Below are positions 15,472 through 23,678 of a DNA stretch of 54,218 nucleotides, one piece after another. The position numbers were made by a program, and so were the translations under genes. This stretch comes from Kribbella albertanoniae (GTDB lineage Bacteria; Actinomycetota; Actinomycetes; Propionibacteriales; Kribbellaceae): positions 1 through 54,218 of the forward strand of contig NZ_SMKA01000024.1 in assembly GCF_004348455.1 (NCBI RefSeq), in the 5' to 3' direction. Under the pieces are notes generated by a model, which did not search any database, had not been told where the DNA came from, and worked only from the letters and a program-made list of their open reading frames with translations. Within the stretch, counting starts at the first letter, position 1, and every line of letters starts with the position of its first letter.

Positions 15472-16644
15472 GTGAAGGCCCTGACCTGGCAAGGCAAACG
15501 GAAGATCGAGTACGGCGAGGTGCCGGATCCGCGGATCGAGGAACCGACCGATGCCGTCATCAAGGTGACGTCCGCCGGGATCTGCGGTTCGGACCTGCAT
15601 CTGTACGAGGTGATGAGCCCGTTCCTGGACGCCGGTGACGTGCTTGGGCACGAGTCGATCGGGATCGTCGAGGAGACCGGTTCCGCGGTCACGAACCTCA
15701 GCGCCGGCGATCGCGTCGTCGTACCGTTCCAGATCGCGTGCGGGTCATGCTTCATGTGCGAGCACGATCTGCAGACGCAGTGCGAGACCACGCAGGTGCG
15801 CGACCTGGGGATGGGCGCGGCGCTGTTCGGCTACACGAAGCTCTACGGTCAGATCCCCGGCGGTCAGGCGGAGTACCTGCGCGTGCCACAAGCGCAGTAC
15901 GGGCCGATCAGGGTGCCGCACGGTCCGCCGGACGATCGGTTCGTGTACCTGTCGGACGTGCTGCCGACGGCTTGGCAGGCGGTCCAGTACGCCGGGATCC
16001 CAGCAGGCGGGACCGTCGTCGTACTGGGGCTCGGCCCGATCGGTGACATGTCCTGCCGGGTCGCACTGCACCAGGGCTTCCGGGTGATCGGCGTCGATCT
16101 GGTCGCGGACCGGCTGGAGCGGGCGCGGCGCCACGGCGTCGAGATCCTCGAGTACGGCGATGACGTCGCGGACGCGATCCGCGACCTGACCGACGGCCGT
16201 GGACCCGACTCGGTGATCGATGCCGTCGGCATGGAAGCGCATGGTTCGAAGGGAGCCAAGTTCGCTCAGCAGGCGGCCGGGTTGCTGCCCGATGCGGTCC
16301 AAGGTGCGTTGATGCAGAAGGCCGGTGTGGATCGCCTGGCCGCGCTGCTGCTGGCGGTCGATGTCGTACGGCGAGGTGGAACCATCTCACTGATCGGCGT
16401 GTACGGCGGGATGGCCGACCCGCTGCCGATGCTGACGATCTTCGACAAGCAGATCCAGCTCCGGATGGGCCAGGCCAACGTCCGCCGCTGGGCCGACGAC
16501 ATCCTCCCGCTCCTCACCGACGACGACCCCCTGAAGGTCGACACCTTCGCCACCCATCACCTCCCACTGTCCGAAGGCCCCAACGCCTACGACATGTTCC
16601 AGAAAAAGCGCGACGGCGCCGTCAAGGTCCTCCTCACCCCGTAG
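15472..16644 (+). CDS. Zinc-dependent alcohol dehydrogenase (formaldehyde-dehydrogenase-like)
   Basis: 390 residues, GTG start at 15472 (MKALTWQGKRKIEYGEVPDP); the longer in-frame upstream extension lacks family similarity. Catalytic zinc site AGICGSDLHLYE and GHESIG; structural-zinc region ACGSCFMCEHDLQTQC; Rossmann fold VVVLGLGPIGDMSCRVALHQ. The long insertion typical of glutathione-independent formaldehyde-dehydrogenase-like enzymes (FAQQAAGLLPDAVQGALMQK) is present. Oxidises an alcohol or aldehyde adduct using NAD(P); substrate unknown. Its 3' end overlaps the convergent MFS gene by 11 bp. Confidence 0.92.
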   Translation: MKALTWQGKRKIEYGEVPDPRIEEPTDAVIKVTSAGICGSDLHLYEVMSPFLDAGDVLGHESIGIVEETGSAVTNLSAGDRVVVPFQIACGSCFMCEHDLQTQCETTQVRDLGMGAALFGYTKLYGQIPGGQAEYLRVPQAQYGPIRVPHGPPDDRFVYLSDVLPTAWQAVQYAGIPAGGTVVVLGLGPIGDMSCRVALHQGFRVIGVDLVADRLERARRHGVEILEYGDDVADAIRDLTDGRGPDSVIDAVGMEAHGSKGAKFAQQAAGLLPDAVQGALMQKAGVDRLAALLLAVDVVRRGGTISLIGVYGGMADPLPMLTIFDKQIQLRMGQANVRRWADDILPLLTDDDPLKVDTFATHHLPLSEGPNAYDMFQKKRDGAVKVLLTP

Positions 16645-17812
16645 ATATCCGTTCAGGCCTGTATGTGTCGCGGCCGATCACCAGCGAGGCCACGGCGCCG
16701 GCGGCTGTGCAGCTCAGGGCGGAGATGGCGAGGATGCCGGCGGGAGAGTAGTGGTCGAGGGCCAGCGCTCCGCAGGCTGCGCCGATGGGTGAGGCGATCG
16801 ACAGGAGGGCGCGCTGGGTACCGAACATGGCTCCGTGCGTCGCTGGGTCGGCCCATCGTTGCAGGGCAGTGGTCTCGATCGCCGAGTACGGTCCCCAGAC
16901 CGCGCCGGAGATGACGAAGATCAGCGCCGCGGCCGGAAGGTTGTGGACGGCAACGATCGGCAGCGTGACCAGCCCCCACAGCACAGCTCCCAACGCGTTG
17001 ACCAGACCTGGGCGGTGTCTGCCGAGCCGTGCGGCGAGCGGCACGGTCGCCAGTGCTGCAAGGCCGAACAGAACCCAGAGCACGGTGTAGCCACCGACGC
17101 CAGTGCCGAGCTGCCCGCGCGCGAAATGTGGCAGCACGCTTTCGAACGGCCCGTACGTCGCGTGGTAGGCGACCGACAATGCGACCAGACTGACGATCGG
17201 TGCCGACGCCCATTTCCGCCGCACCTCGGTCTCCCGCTGGGAATGTGCGACACCGACGGGCAACCGAACCGCCAGTACGCCGACGCACAGCATCAGCCCG
17301 AGTGGGACGAGGAACGCCCGTCCCGGACCGAGGAATCCCAGCGCCGGTCCGCTCAGCGCGGCGCCCAGCACCATCGGCACCTGATCGCCGACCCCGAGCC
17401 AGGCGTTGGCGCGGGGGAGGTCTTCGTCGTCAACCAGCCGTGGGACCAGGGTGCGCGCGGCCGAGTAGGACAGCGGCGCCGTCACACCGGCCGTTGCACA
17501 CAAGGCGAGCACGACCCAGACGGAGAGGTGCTGACTCCACCCGACGATCGTCAGTGCTGTCAGCAGAACCGCGCGAACACCCGCGTCGAGCAGGATCATC
17601 GACCGCGGGCCGAACCGGTCCACAGCCCGGCCGCCGAGCAGCCCGCCGGCCACAGTCGGCAGGCGGATCGCGACCACGAGCAGAGCAGTCTGCGCACCGG
17701 TCCAGCCCTGCGGGCCGGCGATCCAGAGCAGCATGAACAACACGATGTTGTCCGCGGTCGACGCCAGCGTCCACAGCGTTGCCAGCCGGGCGATCGGGGA
17801 TCGCCGGTTCAT
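16634..17812 (-). CDS. MFS transporter, 12-helix type
   Basis: 392 residues, 12 predicted membrane helices. A motif-A-like segment GGRAVDRFGPRSMILLDA lies between helices 2 and 3; a short cytoplasmic loop (SQRETEVRRKWAS) separates the two halves. Probably a proton-driven exporter of small molecules. It overlaps the start of the upstream MarR gene's stop by 4 bp (ATGA), so the transporter is likely controlled by that MarR protein. Confidence 0.88.
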   Translation of the reverse strand: MNRRSPIARLATLWTLASTADNIVLFMLLWIAGPQGWTGAQTALLVVAIRLPTVAGGLLGGRAVDRFGPRSMILLDAGVRAVLLTALTIVGWSQHLSVWVVLALCATAGVTAPLSYSAARTLVPRLVDDEDLPRANAWLGVGDQVPMVLGAALSGPALGFLGPGRAFLVPLGLMLCVGVLAVRLPVGVAHSQRETEVRRKWASAPIVSLVALSVAYHATYGPFESVLPHFARGQLGTGVGGYTVLWVLFGLAALATVPLAARLGRHRPGLVNALGAVLWGLVTLPIVAVHNLPAAALIFVISGAVWGPYSAIETTALQRWADPATHGAMFGTQRALLSIASPIGAACGALALDHYSPAGILAISALSCTAAGAVASLVIGRDTYRPERISTG

Positions 17813-18309
17813 GGCGACTCGCTCACCGATTCGTCAACTGGGCATGGAGAACAGGTACGCCAGTCACAGAGCCGGCAGGTCGAGTCGGCTGCTGCCCGAG
17901 CCCGTTCGGTACGGCGAAGTGCGACGGTCAGCAGCTCGTCCAATCGCTGCTGCTCGTCAGGGGTCAGTACGTCGAGGACGGATCGCCCGGCCTCGTCCCG
18001 GGCCTGCTGCCAGTCGTCGAGCAACTGCTGCCCGGACGGCGTCAGGCTGAGTGCGAGTGTGCGCCCGTGCCGGGTCCGAACGACGTACGCGAGCTTCTCC
18101 AGACGGTCGATCAGCCGCACGGTTCCCGACTGGGTGAGCCCGATCCGGTTCCACAGCCAGTCGGCCGAGCACCCGTCATGACTCGCGATCAGCGTCAGCG
18201 CGGCCAGGTCCCGCTGGCCCAGTCCGGCGGGCACGACCGCAGCGGCCGCCGTACTGAGTGCGTCGTGGCTCCGAAGCGTCCAGGCGGCCCAGAGGTTCGT
18301 TTCGGACAT
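17809..18309 (-). CDS. MarR-family regulator with C-terminal cysteine cluster
   Basis: 166 residues. Winged helix (LGQRDLAALTLIASHDG; IGLTQSGTVRLIDRLEKLAY; TRHGRTLALSLTPSG). The tail has four closely spaced cysteines, CRLCDWRTCSPC, suited to metal binding or redox sensing. First gene of an operon with the MFS transporter. Two ATGACT repeats 13 bp apart (18308-18326) overlap its start codon and may be its binding site. Inference: a metal- or oxidant-responsive repressor of the exporter. Confidence 0.9.
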   Translation of the reverse strand: MSETNLWAAWTLRSHDALSTAAAAVVPAGLGQRDLAALTLIASHDGCSADWLWNRIGLTQSGTVRLIDRLEKLAYVVRTRHGRTLALSLTPSGQQLLDDWQQARDEAGRSVLDVLTPDEQQRLDELLTVALRRTERARAAADSTCRLCDWRTCSPCPVDESVSESP

Positions 18310-18388
18310 GACTCATTCATATGACTGGGGCATGTGTTGGCGCAACCCCTCGTGCTTGCCGGAGTCGGAGACGGGTACCGGCCGCGAC

Positions 18389-18907
18389 ATGGACAAGGTG
18401 TTCGATGCGGTGGAGTCGGAGGCGGACCAATACCGGCAGGGTGCGGTCCGGCCGCTGGGTGGGTATGCGGTGGTGATGGCGGTGTTCGCCGGGCTCGTCG
18501 GGCTGGCCGGCGGAGTCGCCGCGCTGCGCGGGACCACGGGGCGCCGGATGTCGCCGTACGAGCTGATGTTGATGACCGCGGGGACACACAAGCTGTCGCG
18601 GCTGGTGACCAAGGATGCCGTCACGAGTCCGTTGCGGGTGCCGTTCACGCGCTATCGCGAGCCGGGCGGCCCGGCTGAGGTGATGGAGGAGGTCAGGGAA
18701 CGCGGTCAGCTACGGCACGCCGTCGGCGAGCTGCTGACCTGCCCGTTCTGCGTGTCGGTATGGATCGCGACGGGCTTCTCCATCGGCTTTCTGTTCGTGC
18801 CGGGATTCACGCGCATGGTCGCCTCCGCGCTGACCGCCGTTGCCGGAGCGGACTGCCTGCAGCTGATCTACGCCCGCCTGCAACAAGCCGCCGAGAGCGA
18901 CACATAA
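18389..18907 (+). CDS. DUF1360 family membrane protein
   Basis: 172 residues from ATG 18389 (MDKVFDAVESEADQ). An in-frame ATG at 18308 would overlap the start codon of the divergent MarR gene and is less likely. Two hydrophobic segments (VVMAVFAGLVGLAGGVAAL and the C-terminal FSIGFLFVPGFTRMVASALT) flank a loop with the family hallmarks HKLSRLVTKDAVTSPLRVPF and LLTCPFCVSVW. DUF1360 proteins are small membrane proteins of unknown role. Ends 4 bp before the convergent GAF-ANTAR gene. Confidence 0.82.
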   Translation: MDKVFDAVESEADQYRQGAVRPLGGYAVVMAVFAGLVGLAGGVAALRGTTGRRMSPYELMLMTAGTHKLSRLVTKDAVTSPLRVPFTRYREPGGPAEVMEEVRERGQLRHAVGELLTCPFCVSVWIATGFSIGFLFVPGFTRMVASALTAVAGADCLQLIYARLQQAAESDT

Positions 18908-18911
18908 AGGA

Positions 18912-19607
18912 TCAGCGCGGGAGTTTGCGGGTGTTGATGAGTTCTTGGGCTACGTCGCGGAGTTTGCGGTTGGTGTCCTGGGAGTAGCGGCGGAGGACCT
19001 CGAACGCGCGGTCGCCGTCGAGGTCGTAGCGTTCCATCAGGATGCCCATCGCCTGGCCGACCAGCTTGCGGGCGTCGACCGCCTGGGCCAGCTGCTGCTC
19101 GTTGCGGGTGGTGGCCACCGCGACCGAGGCATGGCGGGCCAGGATGTGGGCGACCGCCAGGTCGTCCGGCCCGAAGGCGTCCGCGTTCGCGCTGTACAGG
19201 CCGAGCACCCCGAGGGTGCCGACGGTGGTGGTCAGTGGCACGTCGAGGACGCTGCGGACGCCCAGCTCGAGGACTTTGCCCGCCCACTCAGGCCAGCGCC
19301 CGTCGGTTGCGGTATCGGCGACGAGCACGGTCGAGCGTTCCCGCATCGACTCCGCCAGCGGGCCTTTGCCGCCGTTCATCTGCAGTTGGTAGATCTCGGA
19401 CACGACCGGGTCGGTGACGGCGGGGATCTCCAGCCGGCCACCAGCCAGTGACAGCGCCACTCCCGCGTGTGAACAGTCCAGCGCCTGCAGCGCGAAGTCG
19501 ACGACCGCCTGGACGGTCTCCTCGACCCCTTCCGTGGAATGGAGCTCGACGGCGAGTTCTGCGAACCTCTCAGCCGCGTCACCCGCGGCGAGGTCGAAGT
19601 TGGGCAT
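18912..19607 (-). CDS. GAF-ANTAR regulatory protein (4)
   Basis: 231 residues from ATG 19607 (MPNFDLAAGD), chosen because GGAGGAG lies just upstream; the frame continues to 19673. GAF domain (VVDFALQALDCSHAGVALSL; LQMNGGKGPLAESMRERSTV) and a canonical ANTAR domain (VDARKLVGQAMGILMERYDL, RAFEVLRRYSQDTNRKLRDV). The fourth GAF-ANTAR gene in this region and a separate transcription unit. Most similar in layout to protein 1. Confidence 0.92.
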   Translation of the reverse strand: MPNFDLAAGDAAERFAELAVELHSTEGVEETVQAVVDFALQALDCSHAGVALSLAGGRLEIPAVTDPVVSEIYQLQMNGGKGPLAESMRERSTVLVADTATDGRWPEWAGKVLELGVRSVLDVPLTTTVGTLGVLGLYSANADAFGPDDLAVAHILARHASVAVATTRNEQQLAQAVDARKLVGQAMGILMERYDLDGDRAFEVLRRYSQDTNRKLRDVAQELINTRKLPR

Positions 19608-19746
19608 GGCAGGCTCCTCCGGACTGGTGAATCCGGAGGCCGTGGGCCGGCTGTCGTGATCCATGTTCCTCATCTTCTCTCACGGCGCCCGGACGTTCCA
19701 GCAACGCGGGCCCGGCGCGAAGGAATGCGGCCGGGTACCAAGAGGT

Positions 19747-20221
19747 ATGCGACCTAGTGAGAGTCAGGATCCGGCGGAGCAGGTCGCTGCCTTGGCGAAG
19801 GCTCGTGGCCTCCAGATCGCGGTGGCGGAGTCGCTCACCAGCGGCAGGATCGCGGGGCCGGCTGGGCGCAGCGTCGGACGCGAGTACCTGGTTCGCGGGT
19901 GGAGTCGTCGCGTACGCCGCGGAGGTCAAGTTCACCGTGCTGGGCGTCGAACCCGGCCCGGTTGTGACTGCTAGGTGCGCTGCGCAGATGGCCTCCGGGG
20001 TCGCACGCCTGCTGGGTGCCGAGATCGCGGTCGCGGCCACCGGGGTCGGCGGGCCCGAACCGGACGAGGGCCACCCGCCGGGGACTGTTTACCTCGCGGT
20101 CAGTTCAGGCGGGCGCGTCGATGTGGTCAAACACCGGTTTGACGGGGATCCGTCCCAGGTCGTCGACGCCGCGACCCGCACCGCCTTGCAGCTGCTCCAC
20201 ACGGCGCTAGTCGGCGTGGAA
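19747..20221 (+). pseudogene. cinA-like (C-terminal amidase domain) gene, frameshifted and without its own stop
   Basis: Frame 1 from ATG 19747 gives MRPSESQDPAEQVAALAKAR and the CinA signature IAVAESLTSGRIAG. The family then continues in frame 2 as GRLGAASDASTWFAGGVVAY, AAEVKFTVLGV and AATGVGGPEPDEGHPPGTVY, up to ALQLLHTAL. Reading GGGG at 19854-19857 as GGG restores one continuous protein of about 155 residues, the usual length of the stand-alone CinA/PncC nicotinamide-mononucleotide amidase. Frame 2 then runs without a stop into sequence antisense to the next gene, so the original 3' end is lost. A sequencing error at the G-run would explain the frameshift but not the missing end. Confidence 0.75.
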
Positions 20222-21022
20222 AAGGGCGGCGCGGGCGGCATTGCCGTCGCGGATGACGATCCGCGCGACCCGTGCCTGGCAGACGGTCGTGCCGCCCCGG
20301 GCCGCGAACCGATCGGCCAAGGCCCGGGACAACTCCCCGGCACCGCCACGAGGCACGGGGTAGCCGTACTGCTGGGCGATCATCACCAGCAGCCAGCCCA
20401 TCAAGCCCGATCCTGGTGCGGTCGGAGCGATATCCGCGTGCTGCGAGTTCGTTGCCATCAGCATCTTTGCGGCCTCGCCCGCGAACCGGCGGTTGCCGAC
20501 CCACTGGACCGGCCCGAGCAACACCTGCAGGCGTTTCAATCCCCTTGCTCCCAAGAGCTCCCGCAGTACGCCGAGACCCGCGCGAACCGGTGGAAACGGG
20601 CTGAGCAGGGCCTCGATCACGGCGGGCCCGACACGTTCCCAGTCGGCGTACAGATCGAGCCAGGCTTGACCGTCGCCAGGGTGCAGTGCGTCGAGTGCTT
20701 TGGCCGTGTCGGTCGGCTCTGGGTGCACAAGGGCCCAGCCGCCAGTGGACAACGGGTTGCCGACCGGGGACGGCGCGTTCGACCATTCCAGTCCGTAGTC
20801 GGCAAGCTTCAGGTCCCTGATGGTCGGCGACACCGCGGCCAGAGGATAGAACGAGCTGAACGTGTCGTGCACAAAGGCTGGATCGACATCCCTCGAGCTC
20901 CGGACCGCGCCGCCGATCGCGTCGTTCGCCTCGAGCAGGACAACATCCCAACCAGCATCAACCAGCAGATTCGCGGCAACCAATCCATTCGGCCCGGCTC
21001 CGACGACAACGGCATCACTCAC
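20207..21022 (-). pseudogene. Phytoene-desaturase-like FAD oxidoreductase, C-terminal half missing
   Basis: 271 residues from GTG 21022: FAD fold VVVGAGPNGLVAANLLVDAG, then YPLAAVSPTIRDLKLADYGL, AGEAAKMLMATNSQHADIAP, PRGGAGELSRALADRFAARG and ARIVIRDGN. This matches the N-terminal half of phytoene-dehydrogenase-type NAD(P)/FAD oxidoreductases, normally about 500 residues. It stops abruptly at AARAALFHAD, exactly where the cinA-like gene loses its end. A deletion joining the two 3' ends is the simplest explanation. Probably inactive, since the C-terminal FAD/substrate region is absent. Confidence 0.75.
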
Positions 21023-21323
21023 GGGATCCCCGCCTGCGTCGCCACCCCGAGAGCAGGACCATGCCACCGACGAGCACGATCAGGACGATCAGGCCGATCA
21101 CGACCAGCGGCGCCTGATCGAAGTCCTGAGGGTCGCCGTCACCGGCACCGGGTGGGTTGGGCCCGGTCTGCGGTGTTGCGCCCAGTGTCGGCGTGGGGGA
21201 CGCCTGCGCCTGGACCACTGAGGCGGCCTGGCCGTCGGAGCCGATCCACCCCGCGATCGGGCGAGCGCCGACAGCGGCCACGATGAAGAGGCCGGCCAGC
21301 AAAACTATGTACAGGCGTCGCAT
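21015..21323 (-). CDS. Small secreted, C-terminally anchored membrane protein
   Basis: 102 residues. N-terminal signal/anchor (MRRLYIVLLAGLFIVAAVGA), an extracytoplasmic Pro/Thr/Gly-rich linker (ASPTPTLGATPQTGPNPPGA), then a second helix (PLVVIGLIVLIVLVGGMVLL) and a basic tail (GWRRRRGSRE). This resembles a sorting-signal layout, but no LPxTG-type motif precedes the helix. Overlaps the start of the downstream oxidoreductase by 8 bp. Function unknown. Confidence 0.75.
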   Translation of the reverse strand: MRRLYIVLLAGLFIVAAVGARPIAGWIGSDGQAASVVQAQASPTPTLGATPQTGPNPPGAGDGDPQDFDQAPLVVIGLIVLIVLVGGMVLLSGWRRRRGSRE

Positions 21324-21352
21324 GGATCCCCTGTTCCCTCGTTGCAGGCGTA

Positions 21353-22855
21353 CTAACGCTCAGCGGTGTCCGGAGTGGCGAGTGGTGTGGTGGTCGGTCC
21401 GTCCAGGACGGTGCCGTCGGGGTTGAAGCGTGAGCCGTGGCAGTTGCAGTCCCAGGTGGCGTCGCCTTGGTTCCAGCGCAGCGGGCAGCCGAGATGCGTG
21501 CAGACCGGTACGACGGTGTGCAGTCGGCCGTCGCGATCGCAGTACGCGCCGACGGTTGTGCCGTCCAGGTCGTACAGACCGCCTTGACCGACCTCGACGT
21601 GGTCGAGGCCGCCGCCGGCCAGCCGACGCAGGTGACCGGCCGCGAACTCCTTGCCGACCTTGAGATTGTCCTTCACCAGGGTGGCCACCGAGTGCGCGTC
21701 ACCGATCCGGCCGGCGTCGTACAGGAGGTGGAACTCGTTGTCCCGTTGAAGGATCAGATCTCGAAGGATGCCAGCGGCAACGGTTCCGTTGCTGAGTCCC
21801 CATTTGTGCATGCCGGTGGCAACGAGGACCGGAGAGCCGGGCGCCTTGCCGACGTACGGGAGTTGATCCGGAGTGCTGTAGTCGTGCGCCGACCATCGGT
21901 AGTCCGGTTCGAGGCGTTCGTTCCACAGTGAACCGGCCCAGTCACTGAGACTGCGGTAGGCGGCGTCGGTGTCGGTCTGGTCGCCGACTTCGTGACCGCT
22001 GCCGACGATGATCAGTCCGTTCGGGCCGCCGCCGGGCCAGGGCCTGGTCGATCGGGTCGGCCCGTCGGCCGAGATCGTCATACCGGCCGGTGCCGGGACC
22101 GGCAGCCGGAGGGCGATGCCGTGGGACTGCTGTGGGCGGGTCCGCGCGAAATATCCGCCGAGGGTTCCGATCGGGAGCAGCGTCGCCATGACCGCGTGAT
22201 CGGCGCGGATGATCGGACCGCGTTCGGTACTGGCCTCGATCCCGTCCTCGATTTCGGTCACCCGGGTGTGCTCGAAGATCGTCCCGCCGGCCGCGGTGAA
22301 CGCTGCCGCCAGACCGGCCAGGTAGCGACTCGGATGCAGGTGAACCTGGTTGTCGAAGCGGACGACCTCGGTGGCCTTCACCGGCAGTCCCAGTTCGGCG
22401 GAGTCCGCCGAGTGCGCCGGCAATCCGAGCTCGGCCGCGACCTCAGCCTCCCGACGCAGATCGGTTCCTTCCGTGGCATAGACGAACGCCGGAGCGCGGG
22501 TGAACTCACAGTCGATACCGAACTGGTCGATCAGGCTCGCGACTCGTTCCACCCCTGCCTGGTTGGCCATCCCGTACTGGCGCGCCGCCTCGAGGCCATG
22601 CCGATCAGCCAGTTGCGCATAGATCGCGCCGTGCTGCGAGGTGACCTTCCCGGTCGTGTGTCCGCTGGTCCGAGACCCGATCCGATCGGCCTCGACGAGC
22701 AGGACGTCCGCGCCCGCCAGTTGCAGTTCCAAGGCCGTGGTCAGACCGACCATTCCGCCACCCACCACCAGTACGCCGGTACGGCGGTCGGCGGCGATCG
22801 CGTCGTACCGGGGCATGGTCGCGGTGGCTGGCCAGACGGATGCGGAGTTCGTCAT
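21353..22855 (-). CDS. FAD-dependent oxidoreductase with C-terminal Rieske [2Fe-2S] domain
   Basis: 500 residues from ATG 22855 (MTNSASVWPA). A DAO-type FAD domain starts at about 30 (VLVVGGGMVGLTTALELQLA; SGHTTGKVTSQHGAIY) and extends to about 400. A Rieske domain at about 440-495 has the paired ligands CTHLGC and CNCHGSRF. The architecture is that of glycine-oxidase-like FAD proteins with a Rieske tail found in many soil bacteria; substrate unknown. The tail probably passes electrons from the flavin to an acceptor. Divergent from the SRPBCC gene, with stress-type genes nearby. Confidence 0.92.
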   Translation of the reverse strand: MTNSASVWPATATMPRYDAIAADRRTGVLVVGGGMVGLTTALELQLAGADVLLVEADRIGSRTSGHTTGKVTSQHGAIYAQLADRHGLEAARQYGMANQAGVERVASLIDQFGIDCEFTRAPAFVYATEGTDLRREAEVAAELGLPAHSADSAELGLPVKATEVVRFDNQVHLHPSRYLAGLAAAFTAAGGTIFEHTRVTEIEDGIEASTERGPIIRADHAVMATLLPIGTLGGYFARTRPQQSHGIALRLPVPAPAGMTISADGPTRSTRPWPGGGPNGLIIVGSGHEVGDQTDTDAAYRSLSDWAGSLWNERLEPDYRWSAHDYSTPDQLPYVGKAPGSPVLVATGMHKWGLSNGTVAAGILRDLILQRDNEFHLLYDAGRIGDAHSVATLVKDNLKVGKEFAAGHLRRLAGGGLDHVEVGQGGLYDLDGTTVGAYCDRDGRLHTVVPVCTHLGCPLRWNQGDATWDCNCHGSRFNPDGTVLDGPTTTPLATPDTAER

Positions 22856-22946
22856 ACCTCGTTCGGTACCCACCCGGGAATCAACGAGCCGACGACGGGC
22901 ACCGGGGTTGGTGATCGAGCGAGCGAGAGACCTTGGAGGTAATGCG

Positions 22947-23399
22947 ATGAGCACGATCACGCAGTCCATCGACGTCGCGGTTCCGGTGACGACGGCGTAC
23001 AACCAGTGGACGCAGTTCGAGTCGTTCCCGCAGTTCATGGAAGGCGTAGAGGAGATCCGGCAGCTGGACCCGACGCACAACCACTGGGTGGTGAAGGTCG
23101 GTGGCGCGACGCGGGAGTTCGACGCGACCGTGACCGAGCAGCATCGCGACGAACGGGTGGCGTGGAAGTCGGACTCGGGTCCGCAGCATGCCGGCGTCGT
23201 GACCTTCCACAAACTGTCCGACACCAGCAGCCGGGTGACCGCGCAGATGGACATCGATCCGGACGGCTTCCTGGAGAAGGTCGGTGACAAGTTCGGGGTC
23301 GTCGAGGGGCGCGTGAAGGGTGATCTCCAACGGTTCAAGGAGTTCATCGAGCAGCGTGGCGGGGAGACCGGCGCCTGGCGCGGCGACGTACCGCGGTAG
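22947..23399 (+). CDS. SRPBCC (polyketide cyclase/START-like) protein
   Basis: 150 residues from ATG 22947, with GGAGGT six bases upstream; the open frame before it is antisense to the FAD gene. MSTITQSIDVAVPVTTAYNQ, then WTQFESFPQFMEGVEEIRQL and DERVAWKSDSGPQHAGVVTF, are typical of the SRPBCC cyclase/dehydrase family, which binds hydrophobic ligands in a helix-grip fold. Ligand unknown. Ends at a strong bidirectional terminator. Confidence 0.88.
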   Translation: MSTITQSIDVAVPVTTAYNQWTQFESFPQFMEGVEEIRQLDPTHNHWVVKVGGATREFDATVTEQHRDERVAWKSDSGPQHAGVVTFHKLSDTSSRVTAQMDIDPDGFLEKVGDKFGVVEGRVKGDLQRFKEFIEQRGGETGAWRGDVPR

Positions 23400-23410
23400 T
23401 TGCCTGAATC

Positions 23411-23446
23411 AACGGATCCCCCACCTGCTCAGGTGGGGGATCCGTT
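23411..23446. terminator. Strong bidirectional hairpin terminator
   Basis: AACGGATCCCCCACCT, loop GCTC, AGGTGGGGGATCCGTT: a perfect 16-bp stem in the 54-bp gap between two convergent genes (SRPBCC ending 23399, KGG protein ending 23454). No U-tract, which is common in high-GC actinobacteria. Confidence 0.85.
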
Positions 23447-23453
23447 GCTGTGC

Positions 23454-23678
23454 TCAGGATTTGTTCGCCGCGGCCTTACCGCCCTTGCGGCCGGCTTCCT
23501 TCTTCTGGGCCGTGGTTCCGCCCTGGTTGCTGTTGCCACCGGAACCGCTCTTCTCGCCGCCGTGCTTGCTGGACTTCGGCGCGTTGGCGATCTTGGCCGC
23601 GCGCTCCTTCGACATCCCCTTGTCCTTGAGCGCTTCGTACTGCTTCTCGTTCTTCACGTTCGCCGACTTCGACGGCAT
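23454..23678 (-). CDS. Small basic KGG-type protein (DUF7218-like)
   Basis: 74 residues, very rich in Lys, Gly, Ser and Ala. The N-terminal MPSKSANVKNEKQYEALKDK and KERAAKIANAP are followed by a disordered SGSGGNSNQGG stretch and a final AGRKGGKAAANKS. The GRKGG motif recalls the KGG repeats of general-stress proteins. Its start overlaps the hemerythrin stop by one base (TGATG), so the two are co-translated. Role unknown; stress-linked by context. Confidence 0.72.
   Translation of the reverse strand: MPSKSANVKNEKQYEALKDKGMSKERAAKIANAPKSSKHGGEKSGSGGNSNQGGTTAQKKEAGRKGGKAAANKS

Noticed and set aside
16835-18181. 448-residue plus-strand frame over the MFS and MarR genes
   Set aside because: Antisense to two well-supported genes; low-complexity Gln/Arg/Ser composition without any motif.
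20240-21286. Long extension of the cinA frame as a genuine fusion protein
   Set aside because: After about 20221 the frame is antisense to the desaturase-like gene and shows no family similarity; kept only as evidence for a deletion.
21015-21323. Sortase-anchored surface protein
   Set aside because: The C-terminal helix and basic tail fit, but no LPxTG-like motif precedes them.
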